NCBI GenBank assembly: GCA_018697195.1
Contig: CM031872.1
Span: 7,843,197 to 7,907,196 of the forward strand
DNA length: 64,000 nt
Source of the DNA: Certhia americana
Lineage: Eukaryota; Chordata; Aves; Passeriformes; Certhiidae
Reading direction: 5' to 3'
Shown one piece after another: positions 33,284-46,800 of this stretch (the first letter of the stretch is position 1; the number at the start of each line of letters is the position of its first letter). The position numbers and the translations under genes were made by a program. The notes under the pieces were generated by a model that saw only the letters and a list, made by a program, of their open reading frames with translations, ran no database searches and was not told the DNA's origin.

Positions 33284-33455
33284 ATTCCTATCCCTATCCC
33301 CAGCCCTGTCCTTATCTCTATCCCATCCCCATCCCCAGCCCTATTCCAGCCCTATCCCTATCTCTATCCCTATCCCTATCCCTATCTCTATCCCTGTCCC
33401 TGTCCCTGTCCCTATCCCTGTCCCTGTCCCTATCCCTATCCTATCCCTATCCCCT
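33130..33455. repeat. (CCCTAT/CCCTGT)n hexamer array with a 10-N gap
   Basis: More than 45 hexamer units; blocks of TATCCC alternate with blocks of TGTCCC, plus a few CATCCC units. The gap at 33212-33221 falls inside. The motif resembles the vertebrate telomere C-strand repeat CCCTAA with A changed to T. Long IPIPIP and SLSLSL frames here are artefacts. Confidence 0.95.
33212..33221. other. Assembly gap (10 N)
   Basis: Ten Ns lie inside the hexamer array; true length unknown. Confidence 0.99.
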
Positions 33456-36176
33456 GTGTGGCTCAGATACTGACCCGCTGTGGTCCCAGGGCTGTGCAGG
33501 AGGTGATGGGGGCTGGTGCTGATCTGTCAGGTCTGGGCCTTGGCCAGTGCTGGGAAGTTTCACCAGCCAACTTGCCTTTCTGCACCGGGCCTTTGTTCCC
33601 AGCCACGCTTCCCAGGAGAGGCAGGAGGGGCGGCTGCTCCACGGGCTGCAGGAACCCCCCCACTGCACAGCCCTGCAGGGGATCAGCCCCAGGGCTGCCT
33701 GGGGGCTGGGAGCCCTGGGCTGGCACTTGTGGGGTGCCTCCTGTGACAGGGAGGAGAGCCAGCTGGGAGGGGGGATTTCCATTGTCTGCCTTGGGATGAG
33801 CCTCAGCACACTGTGCCTCTTTAGGGTGGGCAAACCCGAAGGAAATGGCTTGGATATTCCCAGTGCCCTCCCCAAAACAGGGAGGTTTGATCTGTCCCCC
33901 CCCCCACTCGTGACCCAGCAGCTCGAGGCCAGCGTGGGCAGAGCTGCAGAATTTGCAGACGTGGCCAAAGAACTGCAGGAGGAGGCCCCATGTCTGTGTG
34001 TATTTATACGCTGGATGCCCAGGGACAGCTGAAATTCTTCTTGAAATGACCAAAACTCCACAAGCTGAAGTTGGTGGCCTCCAAGAGTAACTCCTGATGC
34101 AACAGTGTCTGCTCTAAAGAGAAATAGAAATGTTTCCTTCTTGTGCCCCTGATGACTCAGGGCCCTCCCTGCCCCATGGTGATGCTGATGCAGTTGCTGA
34201 TCCCTGCCAAAGCAAGCAGTCCACACAAGGAGATTAGACAGCAGCCCCCGCTCCCCTGCTGGGTGCTTGTTAACATTTCCTTGCCGATGTGTTATTAATT
34301 AAGCTAATTTTTATTGCCCTGTAAGTGTGGAGGGTTCTTTGCAAGCACAGAACTTGTCCCATGGTTCCTGAAGCATGGTGCCATGTGTGAAATGAGGCTT
34401 GGACTGTGTGGTTGAGTGTTGAGATAAGATAAATCTATGGGTTTGGCTTTCTTTTTTCTCTCTTAGCAGCTGCCTGGCTTCATGTCTGGGGCTGGTGAGT
34501 GTGGTGCTGTCTGAGCAGAGGGCTGAGGAAATGCTGTCTGTGCAGAATTAGTGCAGACAGACAAAAGGACTTAAGTGCAAGCAGAGTTTGCAGCATTGAC
34601 CCTCCATAAGACAGAAGATTACCCAGACTGGAGTATTATATTAAAAAGAGTTTTGGGACCTGATCCAAACCTACAGAAATCAGGGAGGGATTTGCCATCA
34701 GCTGCAGTGAGAGCAGCCTCCCTGCAGTGTACCCAGGCAATGGGGCAGGCAGAAGCTTAAACAAAAGAAGTTAAAGAAGTGTCCAGGCAAGGCTGGTTGA
34801 AATTTTGCTGCCTGTGGTGTTTTTCCCAGCTGTAAAACAGAGGTAATATTTTCCCAAAGTTCAAAGGCCTGACTTGATGTTGGAAGCCTTTAACTGGAAT
34901 TGTTGAAGAACTGCTGAATGTTAATTTTTAAATGTAGAGATTATTTTCATTAGGTAAGAGATGGCAAGTTACATAATGGTCACTATTTTATATGCTCTGT
35001 TTTTTGGCTTTATTCCTTGACATCATGGGCAGGCCTGATGAAGGGAATAGAAAACTTCTGGAAGCACTTTGTAAAGTATGAACTATTTGTGATCAAAGTC
35101 AGTGTGACTCTGAATGTCCAGCTCCTCTTCTTTGGGATTGTGATAGAAGCCTTGGATTCACCTTGAAAAGGGGACCTGTGATCTTTCATATGTTCTTATT
35201 TCATTCTTAAATTAGGCTAATGCATCCTGTTCCAGCCGATGCAATTATTAACAAACCTGGGCAATTATGGCATCTATTGTACAGACATTCTGTGCTCCTT
35301 GCTAGGAAAAATACACTTTGAATAAACAAATCCACTTTGACAACCTGTCAAGGACTTTCCTAAAGCAAAATTGAAAGAGTCACCTCAGTGACCTTTCTTT
35401 TTTGTTCTGTTGGGTTTGGGTTTTTTACGTGGTCTTGCAAGAGCACAGCAGTTGCAGCTGGAGGTTCAGGCCTGGTTTCACAGGGCAGGGGAGTGGAGGA
35501 AAGCAGGGAGGGGATCACAAGGGATGAATCCCCCCCCTCAGCATCCCCTGCCCTGCTGTGTCACAGTGCAGGATCCTCCCAGCCACAGACTGTGTCTGGC
35601 CTTGCAGAAACCCTGGGAAAAGCTCTGCTCTCTTGGTTGGTTCAGCTGTTTTACTTTTAATTTTTTTTTTTTTTTTGAATGAGAAAATGCCCTGAATGTT
35701 TTGGCACAAATTCTCAATGCTTTCTTCTATTCCACATGTGACAAACCTATGTGCTTGCTCAGGCTGGGTAGGATCCCCTCCATCGTGGGCTGCCACCAGG
35801 AGTTCAAGGCAGATCTTAAATCCTACTTAAACCTCCCTCTCCAGCAGATTGACATTGTTTGGCTGTGGGTACAGGAGTGGGAAGTTATATTCAGTACTAG
35901 AAGTTAAATTGCACGGAAGGAGAATCAGCCAGGATTGTTTTCTCACTGCATTAACAGAACTCTGTGAAGGTTTGGCCAGTGGAGGGTTGTGCTAACTGGA
36001 AATATCCCTGTGTGTCACATCATCCAGAGAGGAAAGGCAGGGCAAAAGAGAGGGTTTCCTGCCTCTGCCAGACATTCCCTGCTCCCTGAGTGTCTCAACA
36101 GATTGTTCTTCCCTGGCTGCCTGGGGACCGAGAGACACAGGCCACCTCTGCAAGGGAATTCCCAGGAAAATGGATA

Positions 36177-36240
36177 ACCACAGAATCACTGGATCAGTCA
36201 GGCTGGCAGGACCACGGTGGCTCATCAGGCCCATTCCTTT
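36177..36240 (-). mobile_element. Possible short CR1 3' remnant
   Basis: ACCACAGAATCACTGGATCAGTCAGG resembles the reverse complement of a CR1 3' tail, and GGACCACGGTGGCTCATCAG follows where the GGACC...ATC core would lie. It is too short and diverged for certainty. Confidence 0.35.
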
Positions 36241-39200
36241 CTGTGGGAATACTTGAATCACAATGATTGTTAATCTCTGTGTGGGTTGAGCAGTGAGTTT
36301 TCCCAAGCTGAGTTTCAGAGCTCATCCCTTGTACCCACTGCCATTATCTGGGTGCTGTGTCTCCTTCCCTGAGCTCCCAGCTGTGCTGTGGCACTGGGCA
36401 CATCTGTCCCTCCCCACGGGAGGCTGTATCATCTCACTGCTTGCTGGGCTGGGCAGCTTCTGGGAGGAGCAGTTAACATCTCTATCTTTTCTAGTGCATT
36501 CATTCTCTGAGCTGTTGATGTGACAGCAGCAGCTTCTCCAGAGATATGGTGCCCCAAATCAGATTAAAACCCCTTTGCCTGCCCTGACAGCCTCCAGGGG
36601 TGTGATGAGGGATCTACCTGTGGCATGGGTTGTTTATATGAGCACAGTTCCATGGAGGAATAGCCCATGGTCCAGACCCAAAGCAGGAGGAAGAGGAGCA
36701 GGGCTGTGCTGCTGAGGGCTCTGCTCTGGAATTAGCCAATGAGGCCAGACAGGTGGGTTTGGGACTTGCAAGCATTAATGCATCAGAGCAATAATTACTA
36801 ATTATTACAGTAATACTATTCCAGAGCATTCAGCACTGCAGGGAGAGCTGTTTGTGGTGACCCAGTGGCACAGACACTGGGAGCAGGCTGCAGGTCCAGC
36901 CCTGGCTGTGTGGGCAGGTGTGAGCCATGCCTCCATCCAGGAATGCTGCCTCGGAATGCTGTGTGGGTGTCTTGAATGGCTTGAATGTGGCTGCAGTTTT
37001 TGCTGGCAAAATTAGCCTTCCTGAGTGAAGTGAGCTGCTTCCATGGCATAAAGATCATTTTGGATTGGCTCCTGGGCTCCTCCCAGCCCTCCTCAGCAGA
37101 GCAGGAAGAAGCAGATGTGATGTGTTTTCCCCTCAGTTAAGGTTTTTATCCATTGGATTTGTAGAAGTAATTGACAGGATGATCATGGCAGTTCCTTTGC
37201 ATGTTGCAAGCAATAACTATTAATGAAGATTGTGTTAGTATAATGTTGATATTCAGATTGAAGCTCTTTGTGGGAAGACTTTTGGGGCACAGCCATGTTG
37301 GTATCAGCACATTCAGGCAGGAGGGCATTTCTGTTGGTCTAACTTTGACCTGTCTCAACAGAACTGTCATGTATAAAGCTGCCTTTATCAGGGATAGCTA
37401 AAAAGATGCCAAAATTGTGGATGGACTAGTCTTCAGGTCCTTGGATTAATTTACTTTTTTTTGCACATTATACAGTTCCAGCATTTGTCATTGTTCTAGC
37501 ATCTGTCTTTTTGAATTTTTCTTTTAACTGGTCAAATGGGGAAGAAGCTGTTTTGGAACTGAGAATCTGGACTGGAGGTGCCAGTTGAGTGAGGCTGGAG
37601 CACATCCCAGTGCTCTGCATGCCATGGGAAAGGTGAAGAGATTCTCCCAGAGCTGTGAGCAGGCAGGAGGAGGCATCCGAGCGTTGATACTGGGCTGGTT
37701 TGGAAGGTCACAGTGACAGCCATGGATATCAGGGCCTTGGATCAAGTTTCAGCAAACCCTTCAGTTTCCCTCAGATGTGGAGTCACTGGGCACTGGGCAG
37801 CCTTGGCTGTCTGTTCCCAGGGCCAGGCAGGCTCTGGTGCTGGGATCCTCAGCAGTTCATGTGACTTCTCCACCTCTGAATTTTAATCCAGAGAGGGGGA
37901 TAAATGCTGTTCATCCTCTTTGCTGCTTGGTCTGTAACCTGTGCAGGTGGTCACGGGGAGGTGAGACCAGCTCTGAGCCAGGCTTTGAGCCTCACTTCTC
38001 TGGAAATGGTCCTGACTTTTCTCATTTTCATAATCCACCCTGAGGATTTTTGTGTCTTCATCAGCTTCACTGATGAAGGATTTGCTTAAGCTTTGGGAAA
38101 AAAAAATTTTTTTTTTTTTGCTTTTATACTTCAAGCCAGATACCTCCAGGACTTCTTCTGATGCTGCTGCTTAGTTTGTCTGAGTGGTTTGTAATCCCAT
38201 TTAGCAAATGTGACTCCTGCAAGGGGCTCCCTTTCCTTTCAGAGCCTTCTGGAATCTGTTGGCAGAGCCAGGGTTAAAGCCACTGGTGCAGGTGGCAGGC
38301 AGACCAGGCACAGAGGGACAGTTTTGTTACATGAAGAAGGTTGACTTTAAACTATGCTTTTTATCATGAGCTACAAATCTGAGTTAGCCAGATCCTTGTG
38401 AGCAGTGTAGTGCAAACGAATCCAAGTGTGTGTGAAGGATCTTCTGAAGCTCTTCCAGAGTTCTCCAGGATTAGGATTGGGCTGCAGACAGCCTGATGCA
38501 GCAAACAAAACCCTCCATGGATGGATTTTGACAGTGTGTTGCCATCACACAGCAGCCTGGTGTTTGCTGACTGTCCCTCCCCAGCTCCAGGGGGTGACAG
38601 TTCCAATCAGGACACTCTCCACACATCTTGGGTGTCCCTGTGCTGAACATGCCAGAAGGGACAAAGGGAATCCCTGAATCAGGCTGCTTTGAGAATTATT
38701 TCCTAAAGCATCCATGTTCCTTACAGAAGGGGCCACTGCTAAGCCCTGCAAGGTGCAGTGGGATCCCATTGTCTACCCAGCTCAGTGAACTTCTGGAATG
38801 TCCCCCTAATTTGGATTTGTCCACTGAGAGGATTTCTGAGCACGTCTCCTGCTGCAAGGACAACCTGCTGGACATGCAAGCAGGGATTTACTCTGCCTTT
38901 ACAGAAAAATATATCCCTAATTCCTCCCTGTGTGCATCAAAGTCAGCTGTGAATGGTATTCTTGTGCTGGGCATGGGAGGATGGATCATGGAGAGCTCTG
39001 AGCAGTGCTCTGCTCAGTCATGGGGCTCCTGGTAAGAAGCAGACATGGGGCTGAGCTGCTGGAATTTCTTGCTGGGATGATCTACTTGCTAAATTACCAT
39101 TCTGCCCAGCAGAGGATGGGAGATGGCAGTTCCCTGCTCTAAGGGAGGTCTCCCGGTCCCATTTTACATTGTTGCTGTCTCCTTGATCACATCCTCGGTG

Positions 39201-39246
39201 GGGCTGTGGAGTCCTTTTGTTCTCTGCTCTACTTTCCTGCATTTTT

Positions 39247-39260
39247 GTTGCTCTAGCAAC
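39247..39260. promoter_or_regulatory. RFX X-box-like palindrome
   Basis: GTTGCTCTAGCAAC has perfect inverted 6-bp arms (GTTGCT/AGCAAC) around a CT spacer and is close to the RFX consensus GTNRCC-N(0-3)-RGYAAC. Binding is inferred. Confidence 0.4.
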
Positions 39261-40782
39261 ACTTCCAGCCCCAAAGCAGCGGGATCCTGGTGCTAACACA
39301 ATGCTGCATTTGAAAGAAGGAAGCAGAGCACGACAGGTGATCTCCAGCTTTTGTATGGAATGGCCCTGCCTTGAGATGGGAGGATGAATGGCAGGTTGTG
39401 ATATCTTATTGTCTTGCAACTGGCATTGCTTTTGTCATAAAAGGTAACAAATAGTCCTGTGTTACTGCCACAGCTGTGGTTTGTAAAGGTGCTGTATTAT
39501 TTTCCTTGTGTGGAGTAGGACAGCTCTGGTTTGAGTGGGGCTATGGGAGCCAGGCCCATGGCAGGCAGCTCCTTTCTGGGCAAATAAATAATATTTTCCA
39601 TACCCAGCAACCCCAGCAGCTTTGCAGGCTCCTCCCCAGAGCTGTGCTGCCACTGGGCTGACCTTAGAGCACGGATGCACTGACCTGCTGGCCATCTGCA
39701 CATCTGGAGGGGGAAGGAAAAGGGTCCATATTTTATATCAGAAAACTGCAGGTATTGTATGAAAATCTTTCTGGTAGGTTTCTGGCAAGACTGAGGAGCC
39801 TCTGGTGCTCTGCAGTGCGGTTTGTGGGATCCTGTCAGCTGCTTTGGCATTTTGTAGCTTCTCTATAAATGGTGAGAGTGATACAGGAAGATGCATTTAA
39901 CACCTTTTTTTTTTTTTTTTCCTTCTGAGTGCCCTCCCATGCTTTGCAGACAAGGCTGGCAGTGTAAAAGCCACCTGTAGGTGCTCTGTGGGTAAGAAGA
40001 GAAGAAATCCTTTTGAGATTTTGGCCACAGGTTCCCACAGCTTCCTGCTGGCCCAGCCACTGCTGGAAGAACCCGAGTGCACCATGTGTAGATGGAAGTG
40101 GAAAACCTCAGTAGGCTTCTCAAGAGGTCTGTCCCAACTGCCAAGTACAGTTGAAATAATCCATTATCTGCTGCCTTCCACCCAACCTTCCTTCCCAGAC
40201 CACTGAAAAGTGTTGAAAACTGAGGATATTTAGAAGGCATCCTCAGATACCTGAATTTTGTGGCAAATGGAGTATGAAGAATGAGTACCAGCTATGGGAT
40301 TGATCTTGTTTCCAGTGGGTCATCCCTTTTTATTTAAATATTAGGTTCAAAATCTTGTTCCTCAAGCTGGTATGATTGCAGATACTCAGTCTGCAAGATT
40401 TGGTCATCATTATACAAACACTTCCCTTCCTGGGACCAATGGGAGGATATTCCCAAGTCATTCCTTTTCCTCCCTTGGGTACTTTGCACTCTTTGGGCCC
40501 CTGGCAGCCAGCCTGGATGGGATCACTGTGGTGTGCTGGTGGAGCTGCCCCAAACCTGATGAGTCTGGGACATTCCTGTAGCACTGAAAGCTTCACACGC
40601 TCCCAAGGGCTTGGATTTACAGTGCTTGGGCAGCTTTTGGGTGCCTTGGTTACATCCTTCTGTGCCCCTGGTGAGCTCCTGATGTGCAGGACACAGCTGC
40701 AGGCCAGCAGCCTCCTCCAGCAGCATGAGCAGGATCATTGAAGAGTTGCTGTTCTTTGGAAGGTTGTGATTGCCTTTACAGT

Positions 40783-40792
40783 GATAGATAGG

Positions 40793-40858
<66 letters not shown>
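40783..40858. repeat. (GATA)n microsatellite
   Basis: About 19 GATA units with one GGTA interruption near the left end. Likely length-polymorphic. On the - strand it reads as an IYLSIYLS frame, not a gene. Confidence 0.98.
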
Positions 40859-40859
<1 letters not shown>

Positions 40860-43800
40860 AGGTTGTCATTGCACTGTGCTGGCATTCCAGCTGTGTGCTC
40901 AGACTGCTGCAAATTAAATAGGCAATTTTTATCTCTTTTCATATAAATGAGCCTGTAAAGGGAGTCTGCACTGAGAGCATAAAATGCCTCCCTGAGTTTT
41001 CAGCTGGTTTTCTTTGTGGCACTGTTGGCACTGCTGGGTTTAAAGCGTTGCCTCTGGGTCACTCTGAAATGCTCAAGAGGAGCCTTCGGCTCATGTGCTT
41101 GTATCATGATAAGGCCATGAAAAAGCAAGGAAGTGCATTTCCTGGGATGAAATGATTAATTGTACACCCAGGGTATGGAGGTCACAGCAGGGGGATGAGA
41201 GAGGTGCCATTAATTTGCTGTCTTTGTGTTGTTAAACACCACCAAGACAGCAAATTACAAAAACACCACAGTTTTTGTTGGGGTTTGAGGCTCCTGGTGA
41301 GCAACAAGGTGTGTCCCAGAGATTGGGAAGTGTTTGGAGAAGGCTGCCCTGCTTTTCCCCTTCAAGTCATTGTCTGAAGGAGGAGGGCTTTGCTTCCTCC
41401 TCTCCCTCTCATCATCTTCATCCAGCTGTCACTCACGCTACTTCTGAGAGATGAGGAGTGTCAGGGGTGGATTTCAGCACATCACCTTCTATCTCCTGAG
41501 CTGTAAATTAGTGGTAGCCACCACACAGTTCTTCAGGAATCCCCCTGACCTGGCTGCTCTTCCAGCCAGTTTGAAGGCTGGGTGGGTTTTTAAATGATGA
41601 TATTTTAAAATTTGAGAACAGCTTTGATTTATTGACCTGCTGCCTCCACAAATCGAGCTGTCTGGGCTGGCATCTGCAGATAAGAGGCTGTCGAGTAATT
41701 GCTTATTATTGACTGATTGCCAGCTTGGGCTGTTTGCTTGCAGAAGAATCAATAGTAGTCAATCTTCAAAGTCTAAACTCTCAGGGAGTATGGCTGGTTT
41801 CCAAATTAGGAATGACAGGTCAGGATAACTCCATAGTTGCTATCCCACCTTCACGTGTGGGTGTAATCCTGCTGTGGAGGAGGAAGCACGGGACATGATC
41901 TTCCTCCATCGAGGCTTGTTCACATCTGCCTTCTCCACAGTCTGGGGTTTACTTTGCAGGGGTTTTCAGGGTCAGATCCCACCTGGCCCCAGACCTTCCC
42001 TGGAGGAGCTGGGGCAGGCTGAGCAGCACCTGAGATCTGTGGGAGGTGGGGGCAGGATGAAGTGCAGCCATCAGTCATTAAGTCCCCGAAGGATGGAGCA
42101 GGGAGGGGTGGCTGAACAGCCTGTGCTCTGAGACATCCAAACCAACCAGTTTGGATGCTTTATAAATAAAACAAAGCCTCTATTTTAATGCATGGTAACA
42201 GAGATTCCCTATCTGGGGGTGATTCTATTTAGGTGGCAACAGAGCAAAATATCCAGTGTCACCATAGGTTTTATGATTTTTTGCGGGGACTGTCGCTATG
42301 GTGAGCGTGCATTGTCAAACACAGCCATAGCCCTTCTTTAACACTCTCCTGACATCCTGCCTTTTTGTGGATTCGCTTGTAGGGCTTAAAACATTAAAGG
42401 GACCTCATGGCATCAAAGACACTCAAGACCTTTTGAAAAACAAATACATGTTTAGGTGGTTGTAATGGCCGGGGTGAAGCCTGGCGCTGGATCTGGGAAG
42501 TGATCTCAGACCTTGGGCTGCAGCCCTCTCTTGTTTTTTTTCTCCCTGGGCTCAGGGCTTGTGATTTTCCCTGGTCTCAGAGGTTGCAGTCTGGTCTCTG
42601 TGTGTCCTAGACTCAAGCTGGGTTTAAAACTTGAAATAAGAGCCTTTGGGGGGAGGGGGAGGCTTGGATCTCTTTCAGCTACAAAGAGCAATTAAGCAAC
42701 AGGACATAAAATAGATAAATGGGAAGGGGAAGGGCAGAACCCTGGAATATGAGAAGATGAAAATGGAAGAAACTATTTCTGCAGTGTATTTGTCCTTAAT
42801 TTTGGAGCTTTATTTTAACCAGGAAGGCTTTGAATTGAGGTACATCATTTGAGGAGAAATATCTCAAACAGAGCAGTTTAATCTACAGTGGTCTAGGAGA
42901 GAATGGACAAGATTACTTGAACAGCCTTGTTTAGATACTGGATTTGTTGTCTACCAGCAAATCCTCATTTGCATGGGTCCTTAATCTGCGGAGTTAAATG
43001 TGTCTCAGGATCTGTTACCAACTGTGATGCAGAGTTGAGAACTAGATTTTTAAAGCTGTTCCTTTTTATTTGAATGTTTCCCCTCCCCCTCCCTGCACCC
43101 CAAATTATCTTCCCGTTTTTTTCTGAAAAGCAAAGATGAGCCAACCGGTGATGCAAAAGGAAAAACCTGCCAGTGAGAAGATGCTATTTTTGACTTCAGA
43201 TTCAGTGGATGAACTGTCCACCAGGCTGTAGAGAAAAGCCAAGGTCAGACATTTCAAACGAGTGTCGCAGGGAAACCACCGCCCCCCTCCTTCCTGAAAG
43301 GGGCCATGGACGTGAAATCTTTCAACCTCCTTGGAGCTGGAGGCTTGGGCAGAGATCCTTTGTGGAGCCCTGGGAAGGGCTTTAGCCCTTGGTTTGGGGG
43401 CTGCTCGCTCTGCCTGGAGCCCTGAAATGGCATTTCCTTATGTGTGCAGCAGCCCTCACTCATGAAATGGATGCAAGTGCTGAAAAAGCTCCCGCGTGAG
43501 CATGCTCACTGGAAGATTAATCCTTTAGAGGGAGTTGGAGAGTTAAGCTACTGTAATTTCTCTGCAGTTGGCTGCAGTAAACAACTGCTCTAAAGACACG
43601 AGGAAAAAAATTGACGGAGGTATATGGCATTAATGTACATATCTTTTTGTGTTTCTCCTTTCAGGTTGAGGGTTTGAGAAAGGTTTTTTCTCTAAGAGCC
43701 GGGGAAGAGGGAGCTGTGTAATGATTTTATGGGTGACCTTCATGTTGTGGTTTCTTTTTTTCCTCCAGGCCAAAGTAATCCTATTTCCGTGCAAGGCCAT

Positions 43801-46800
43801 ACTGAGGCTCGGGCTGACTTTCTAGAGCTGGGGTAGAGCACCAGGGTGGCTTCATGTTGAGTTAAATGATAAGAGGAGGTGAGGCCTTGCTGCTCGTTGA
43901 GCTGTGTTGGCAGAAGGGAGCTGGAAACACCTCGTCCTGTTCAGTTGTGAGCAGAACCCAGTGGGACTCGATCTATCATGCTTCTGTTGGGAAGAAAATG
44001 TGTGACAGGATTAGCTTTGCCTACAGAAGAGTAGTCTTTTGCTTTTGATTATTACTAGTATTTTGCTCCCCCTCCTCTCCATGCCTGAGGAGCTGCAGTT
44101 CCCGTGTCAGATGGGGGAAGGAAAACAATCCTTGAGCTACTTTGGCTTTACTTTGAAGGCTGATGACTCTCGGCGTGTTGAGGAGGGATTCCTTGGCAGC
44201 CAGGTAAGTGTTGCAGGCACAGGGATTGTGTCAAGGTGAAACTGAGCCCCTTCCTCCCCAGTCCTCGTTTTGTGGGGGCATCCTGGAGGAAGGGAAACCT
44301 CGGATGGTTCCTAATGAGCAAAGAGTGTTTTCTCTACTCGCCTCCAGAAGCGTGGGTGAAGGAGGATGTGATTTCCCATCCCTGATGCTTTGTATCAGCT
44401 TCCTCTGAACGCAGCACAAGCCATGGAGGGCCAAGCTGGGGCTCCCAGGATGTCAAGCAGAAATGCCTGTGTGGCTTGATTTTTGTCAGGCTGCTGGAGC
44501 TGGGGGAGGCAGTGCTCCCTGACCACGGCTCATGTCTTTACCTCTTACACACATGGCTGTAATCCTTGGGGATGGTGAGGAAAGGGAGGTGATCTGTCAG
44601 CAAAACTTGCCTGGTGTGGGGGCGGGGGTGGGGAAGGGCATTGTTCTGTTCTGTACCTGACTGGAATGAATGGGAGCTGGAAGGGCTGGAGGTCACCCCT
44701 GGGCAGTCCCCTAGGACTGAGTGTGGCTGCAAGGGGGGCACACCCTTCCTCCTTGAGGAGGGAATTATCACCAGTGCTACTGCAGATCCTGGTGTTGCCT
44801 GGCTCTGGGAGCACTCCTGGTGTTGCCCGGTGTGAAATTTATGTCCAACAGCTTTTATCAGAAAATGGCTTCATGTTTCCTTGGAGTGGTGTGAAGAAGG
44901 GAATAATAATTCAATAATTTAGCAAATGTCAGTGGCTCCCACTAGGTTCGTCCTGAGGTTGCTGTCAGCTTCCATATGATACCCAGGTGGATTCTAACGC
45001 TGCTAGATGAGTTCAGGAGGGCAATTCTATTACAGACTTGGCTGAGCTTGAGATGCTGTGGATTTGAAGAAATTTTTGCCACCCCAGTGTTGAGGTTTTT
45101 TTGCTTAGTCCCTCCTTTTCCCCTCCTTTCCAGAAGCTCTGGCTAGCACAGCCTGTCTGTTCTGTGGATGGTTTTAGGGAACATTGGTGGCTGTGTGCGT
45201 AGGGGGAATAATTAGCTACCAAATGCAAATAGATTGTTTCTTGCTGTTTCAAAATCATTGTAATTTCTATTGATGATGGGTTAATTATAACTTCATTTTG
45301 ATGGGCGTGAGGGAAATGGTGGAGATATAGCAATATAAATCTATATAGGGAAGGATGTTGTCAGAATATTGTTTTGGAGATGATTGTGAGAACAAAGACT
45401 CGTGTCGTGGAGGACCATGGTTGTGTCAGGATTCGGTGGTGCTGCTTGTTTCTCAGTGGTGGATGAGTATTTTCTCTTTCACGTTTTTAACTGATGCCAA
45501 CGACATATCTGTCACCATGACAAGGGGTTTTAGTTCAGAGAAAAATGATCAAATTCTATTTAAAAGCACGTTTGGTAAAAGAACTGGGAAATAGTTTTTG
45601 GAGAAGCAAAGTTGAAAGCAAGAAAGTTAAAGGAAGCTAAAAACCTGTGATCAGGATATAACAAAAATGCATCTTCAGGCTGAGGTGTGTAGGTGGGGGC
45701 TGCTTTACCAGTGCAGGGCCCTGAGGTCCTGTGACACCAGGACTGGTCCTTGGTCTGGAACAAGGTGCTGGGCCCTGGCTGTCCCCAGTGCAGGTCATTG
45801 TTGTCCTTCCCTTTCCTACACGGTGACTTAAGGGAGCCTGGATCCATCATCTCATTCTTTATTTCACCCTCACTGGGAAGAGTAATCAGGTTCATCCCTG
45901 AAATGGTTTGGACCAGCTTTAAACTTTTTCCTCCCATCTCCAGTCCCAGAATGGGGGAAATGCTCAGCAAAGGGACAAAGGTGACACTTTCCTTTACTCA
46001 AAGCCAGAGGATCAGGCCCTCTCCCTCTTCTTGTTTTAGAGAAAAATGGGGCAAATGAGCTATTTTCAGTGGTGGAGGAGAGTCCCCAGCACAGAGCACC
46101 ATGCTTCAGCCTTACCAAGCCTTTGGTGGTCTAGGGACTTGATGCCTCTGGATCAGAGCATCTTTTGGGACAACCTCATCCCACAGCTGCTTCCCTTCTG
46201 TGCAGGGCTTCTCTCTTGCAGGGAGACATTCAGCTCCTTTCCAGCATGCCCTGCAACTGGTAAGTAGCTACAACAAAGTAGCTACAACTAAATCTAATTT
46301 CAGTTTGTGGCTTTGTTCAGAGGAGTTCTGCAGGTCCCTGTTGGGTGTTCCCATGGAGTGGGCACCTCTGTCTCCTTGCAAACCCCAAGCACTCTGGTGT
46401 GGCTGAGCTGAGGGAGATTCTTCATCCCATGAGCTGTGTCCAGTGCCTGCTGCAGGGTATGGGATGTGCAGGGCACACAGGCAGAGACTCCTGGATGCTT
46501 TCTTTGAGATGGGTGACTTGAAATTCGCAGGGGGATTCATTGCTTGAATTTGCACATTCCTGTCTTTAGATTTGTGTGAAAAATGCTGCCTGTGTGGCCA
46601 GTTTTGTCTCCTTCTCCACCAGCACAGCTGTGTTCAGTGGAGGAACTGAAACCTAAATTTGGGATTTGCTCACCTTTTTGGTATCTTATCAGCCCAGGAC
46701 TGTATTCAAATGAGAACAAGATGGAACTGATTCCTACTGGTTTATGGATAAAAAGCCTCATGCAACCTTGGCAATCCCAGGGAACAGAAAGTAGCTGTGC

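Larger units (their letters stand above)
33456..40782. other. EHMT1 intron 1, single-copy segment
   Basis: No coding exon is supported. A run of about 11 Cs lies near 33896 and a T-run near 35663. A possible CR1 remnant lies at 36177-36240 and an RFX X-box-like palindrome at 39247-39260. Otherwise nothing recognisable. Confidence 0.55.

Noticed and set aside
33017..33799. 260-codon + strand frame with IPIPIP and VPVPVP repeats
   Set aside because: It is made by the CCCTAT/CCCTGT hexamer array and interrupted by Ns.
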